From the NCBI GenBank assembly GCA_017522225.1, contig JAFWZR010000015.1, positions 62,001 through 126,000 on the forward strand: a stretch of 64,000 nt of DNA. The letters run 5' to 3'. The stretch is from Clostridia bacterium (GTDB lineage: Bacteria > Bacillota > Clostridia > Oscillospirales > Acutalibacteraceae). The position numbers were made by a program, and so were the translations under genes. Within the stretch, counting starts at the first letter, position 1. Every line of letters starts with the position of its first letter. A model generated the notes under the pieces. That model saw nothing but the letters and a program-made list of their open reading frames with translations. It was not told the origin of the DNA and ran no database searches. Below are positions 62,260 to 64,000 of this stretch, piece by piece.

Positions 62260-62889
62260 ATGAAAAAGTTTCAGTTTTACAAAAACATAATATTGGTTGT
62301 GGCATCTGCCCTTACTCTTGTTGCAGTTACGTTCGCATGGTTCAGCTCAAGTAGTGACGCGACATTCGATCCCATCGCAGCTACCATTGAAGGTGACCCG
62401 ATCAAGGTTGCTTTTTATCAGGCCGATGCTTTCGATGCATATCAACCGCTTGTGGGTGATATTGAGCTTACAGAGTTTGTTCCCGGTAATTTCAACAAGT
62501 ATAAATTTGAAATCACGACCAAAACGGCTGATAAGCTGAAGCTCGGCTTCAGGATAGAAAATCTGCCGACAGATATACCGCAGGATCTTAAGGATTCTGT
62601 ATGCATAAAGTACACTGTCTACAGTTGCACCAAGACTACAGCAGGTGACGGTACTGCGGTATACACTGAAAGTGAAGTGATTGCTGAATCTCTCGATTAT
62701 GTTTCGCTTACTGATCTGATAGACGGAACAATTTTCAGTGCCCTTTCTCTTTCAAATTATCAGTCATCTTCTGAAGACAGATTTGTAATTTATTATGAAA
62801 TCGGTCTTGCTGAAGACAGTCCGTCAACAATCAGCGGTCTTGAGTCTTCACTCGGTGATGTCAAGATCAGTGCACAGCGAGCAGAGTGA
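62260..62889 (+). CDS. SipW-dependent secreted subunit 3 (FAWF motif)
   Basis: A 209-residue exported protein with FAWFSSSSDA at 25-34 after a hydrophobic N-terminus. The mature domain is a beta-sandwich-like sequence (IKVAFYQADAF, FVPGNFNKYKFEITTKTADKLKLGFRIENLP, RFVIYYEIGL) that resembles TasA/CalY-type subunits more than the two larger FAWF proteins do. It is directly followed by two SipW-like peptidases, the first overlapping its end. Possibly a minor or tip subunit. Confidence 0.72.
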   Translation: MKKFQFYKNIILVVASALTLVAVTFAWFSSSSDATFDPIAATIEGDPIKVAFYQADAFDAYQPLVGDIELTEFVPGNFNKYKFEITTKTADKLKLGFRIENLPTDIPQDLKDSVCIKYTVYSCTKTTAGDGTAVYTESEVIAESLDYVSLTDLIDGTIFSALSLSNYQSSSEDRFVIYYEIGLAEDSPSTISGLESSLGDVKISAQRAE

Positions 62890-62891
62890 TT

Positions 62892-63488
62892 ATGAAAAAG
62901 GCTAAGAAGATTTTCAGCCGCGTGATGTCGGCAATCTCCGTTGTTATTTTTCTGTTCGGACTGTTTGTATTTGTTTCTGTTCTCAATGCATCCGCAGGTA
63001 AGGTGCCGAGTGTTCTCGGCTTCAGCGTGTTGCAGGTAAGCACGGGCAGTATGGAACCCGAACTGATGACAGGCAGCATCGTTGTTGTTAAAAAAACTGA
63101 TGCACAGAAGCTGAAGGTCGGTGACATCATCAGCTTCTACTCAACGGATGTTAATATTCTGGGCAAGGTAAATACACACCGAATCGAAAAAATCGAGTAT
63201 GAATCGGGCACGTCTCATCTTCCGGTTTTCACCACCAAGGGTGACGCGAATGACGATGTCGACAGGGCAAAGGTTCATTCGATGAATGTTGTCGGTAAGG
63301 TCGTGTATGATCTCGGAACGGTCAGCGGTTCTGTTATCAGCGTTTTTCAGAATCCGAATGTTGTTTTCTTTGTGATTGTTCTTCCGCTGATTTTTATCAC
63401 CTTCGGCGAAGCGATTAATCTTGCAACGCTGATTGCAAAAAGTAAGTACGATAAAGAGGAAGATGAAAATGCAGACGCAGAAGAATAA
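62892..63488 (+). CDS. sipW: SipW-type signal peptidase (Ser-His), copy 2
   Basis: A 198-residue ER/archaeal-type peptidase. N-terminal helix (about 12-32), catalytic S53 in VSTGSMEPEL, H96 in VNTHRIEKIE, FTTKGDAND, and a C-terminal membrane helix (about 158-180) followed by an acidic tail. ATG 62892 lies 2 bases after the preceding stop; an in-frame GTG two codons earlier is less likely. Its 3' end overlaps the next gene by 20 bases. It is clearly diverged from copy 1, so different substrates are plausible. Confidence 0.87.
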   Translation: MKKAKKIFSRVMSAISVVIFLFGLFVFVSVLNASAGKVPSVLGFSVLQVSTGSMEPELMTGSIVVVKKTDAQKLKVGDIISFYSTDVNILGKVNTHRIEKIEYESGTSHLPVFTTKGDANDDVDRAKVHSMNVVGKVVYDLGTVSGSVISVFQNPNVVFFVIVLPLIFITFGEAINLATLIAKSKYDKEEDENADAEE

Positions 63489-63975
63489 AATCAGCATTCT
63501 GTTGACCTCTTTAGTTATTTTTATTTCAGTTCTCGCTGTCGGTTTTGTTTTTGCTCCGTCCGTTATGGGACTCAGGGCATACTCGATCGAAACAGGCAGT
63601 ATGGCAAACACAATTCCTGAGGGCAGTATGGTTTATGTCCGCCCTTATTTAAATTTTGAGGACTACGGAATTTACGATGTTGTTACATTTACTGATCCCG
63701 TAACCGAAAAAAGCTTTACACACAGAATTATCGGAATCGATTCTTCAAAGCAGGAGTTTCATACCAAGGGCGACGCGAATAAGGAGCCTGATCTTGAGCC
63801 TACACCGTTCACCATGGCGGTCGGCAAGGTTGAATTTTCAGTACCGCTTCTCGGCTATGTGGCTTCGTTTCTTAAAAACACAGTCGTCAAAATTGCGATT
63901 GGAGTAATTTACATCGCATGGGCGGCAATTGAGGCAGAACTATTTTTCGCAGAAAGGAAGAAGAAATATGATTAA
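63469..63975 (+). CDS. sipW: SipW-type signal peptidase (Ser-His), copy 3
   Basis: A 168-residue peptidase with N-terminal helix (about 9-28), S44 in IETGSMANTI, H85 in SFTHRIIGI, FHTKGDANKE and a C-terminal helix (about 138-158). I use ATG 63469, which has GAGGAAGATG upstream at proper spacing; ATG 63463 is too close to that site. It is the shortest of the three and lacks a long tail. Overlaps with both neighbours indicate one transcript. Confidence 0.85.
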   Translation: MQTQKNKISILLTSLVIFISVLAVGFVFAPSVMGLRAYSIETGSMANTIPEGSMVYVRPYLNFEDYGIYDVVTFTDPVTEKSFTHRIIGIDSSKQEFHTKGDANKEPDLEPTPFTMAVGKVEFSVPLLGYVASFLKNTVVKIAIGVIYIAWAAIEAELFFAERKKKYD

Positions 63976-64000
63976 AAGATTAATATTGTTTGTGGCTTCC
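63968..64000 (+). CDS. Start of a further exported protein (runs off window)
   Basis: ATG 63968 overlaps the preceding stop by 8 bases and reads MIKRLILFVAS, a basic start followed by hydrophobic residues, as in signal peptides. It is probably another secreted component of the same locus, but only 11 residues are visible. Confidence 0.5.
   Translation, partial: MIKRLILFVAS

Overview
This is chromosomal DNA from a Gram-positive gut-type Clostridia, most likely Oscillospiraceae and Ruminococcus-like. That placement is an inference from RemB beside recF, an L10 leader, SipW-type secretion, and Firmicutes origin genes, with no marker gene to confirm it. Almost everything before 47 kb is core genome. 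I see no phage, IS element or CRISPR array.

Region 1 (1-2.9 kb, minus strand) is the rpmG-secE-nusG-rplK-rplA-rplJ cluster, with an L10 leader and two L1-operator-like hairpins. Region 2 (3.2-23.8 kb, plus strand) holds an FAD dehydrogenase, a radical SAM pair, rplS with its leader, two Lys-type signal peptidases, rbgA, a two-component system, an HtrA protease, a sugar kinase, a Wzm/Wzt-like ABC exporter, SRP RNA, dnaX-ybaB-recR, and dnaN-yaaA-recF-remB. The recR-dnaN gap looks like an oriC: DnaA-box-like repeats, a GC patch, CTA trios and an AT-rich stretch. No dnaA is present.

Region 3 (23.8-37.9 kb, minus strand) carries serS, parB, parA, noc, rsmG, mnmG, mnmE, minD, PBP2, mreDCB and a lipoprotein, with three parS sites. 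Region 4 (38-47.2 kb) is more mixed: tRNA-Arg with a duplicated 3' end, an SDR, a beta-propeller exoprotein, an FAD oxidoreductase, a possible small RNA, a GH63-like glycosidase, tRNA-Leu, ychF and a Gfo/Idh/MocA oxidoreductase.

Region 5 (47.3 kb to the window end, plus strand) is the most unusual part. It encodes a degenerate EAL-domain protein, a membrane-anchored surface protein and two FAWF-motif (SipW-dependent) subunits. Then come a SipW peptidase, a membrane-anchored McrB-like AAA+ ATPase, and a DUF2357/McrC-like protein with no nuclease but a roughly 370-residue charged helical tail. A 2049-residue GLUG-type surface protein follows, then another FAWF protein, two more SipW-like peptidases and the start of one more gene. 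Two highly structured intergenic RNAs flank the second subunit gene. I read this as a dedicated extracellular fibre or matrix assembly locus in which an McrBC-like motor has been reused away from DNA restriction. Its function is inferred, not demonstrated.
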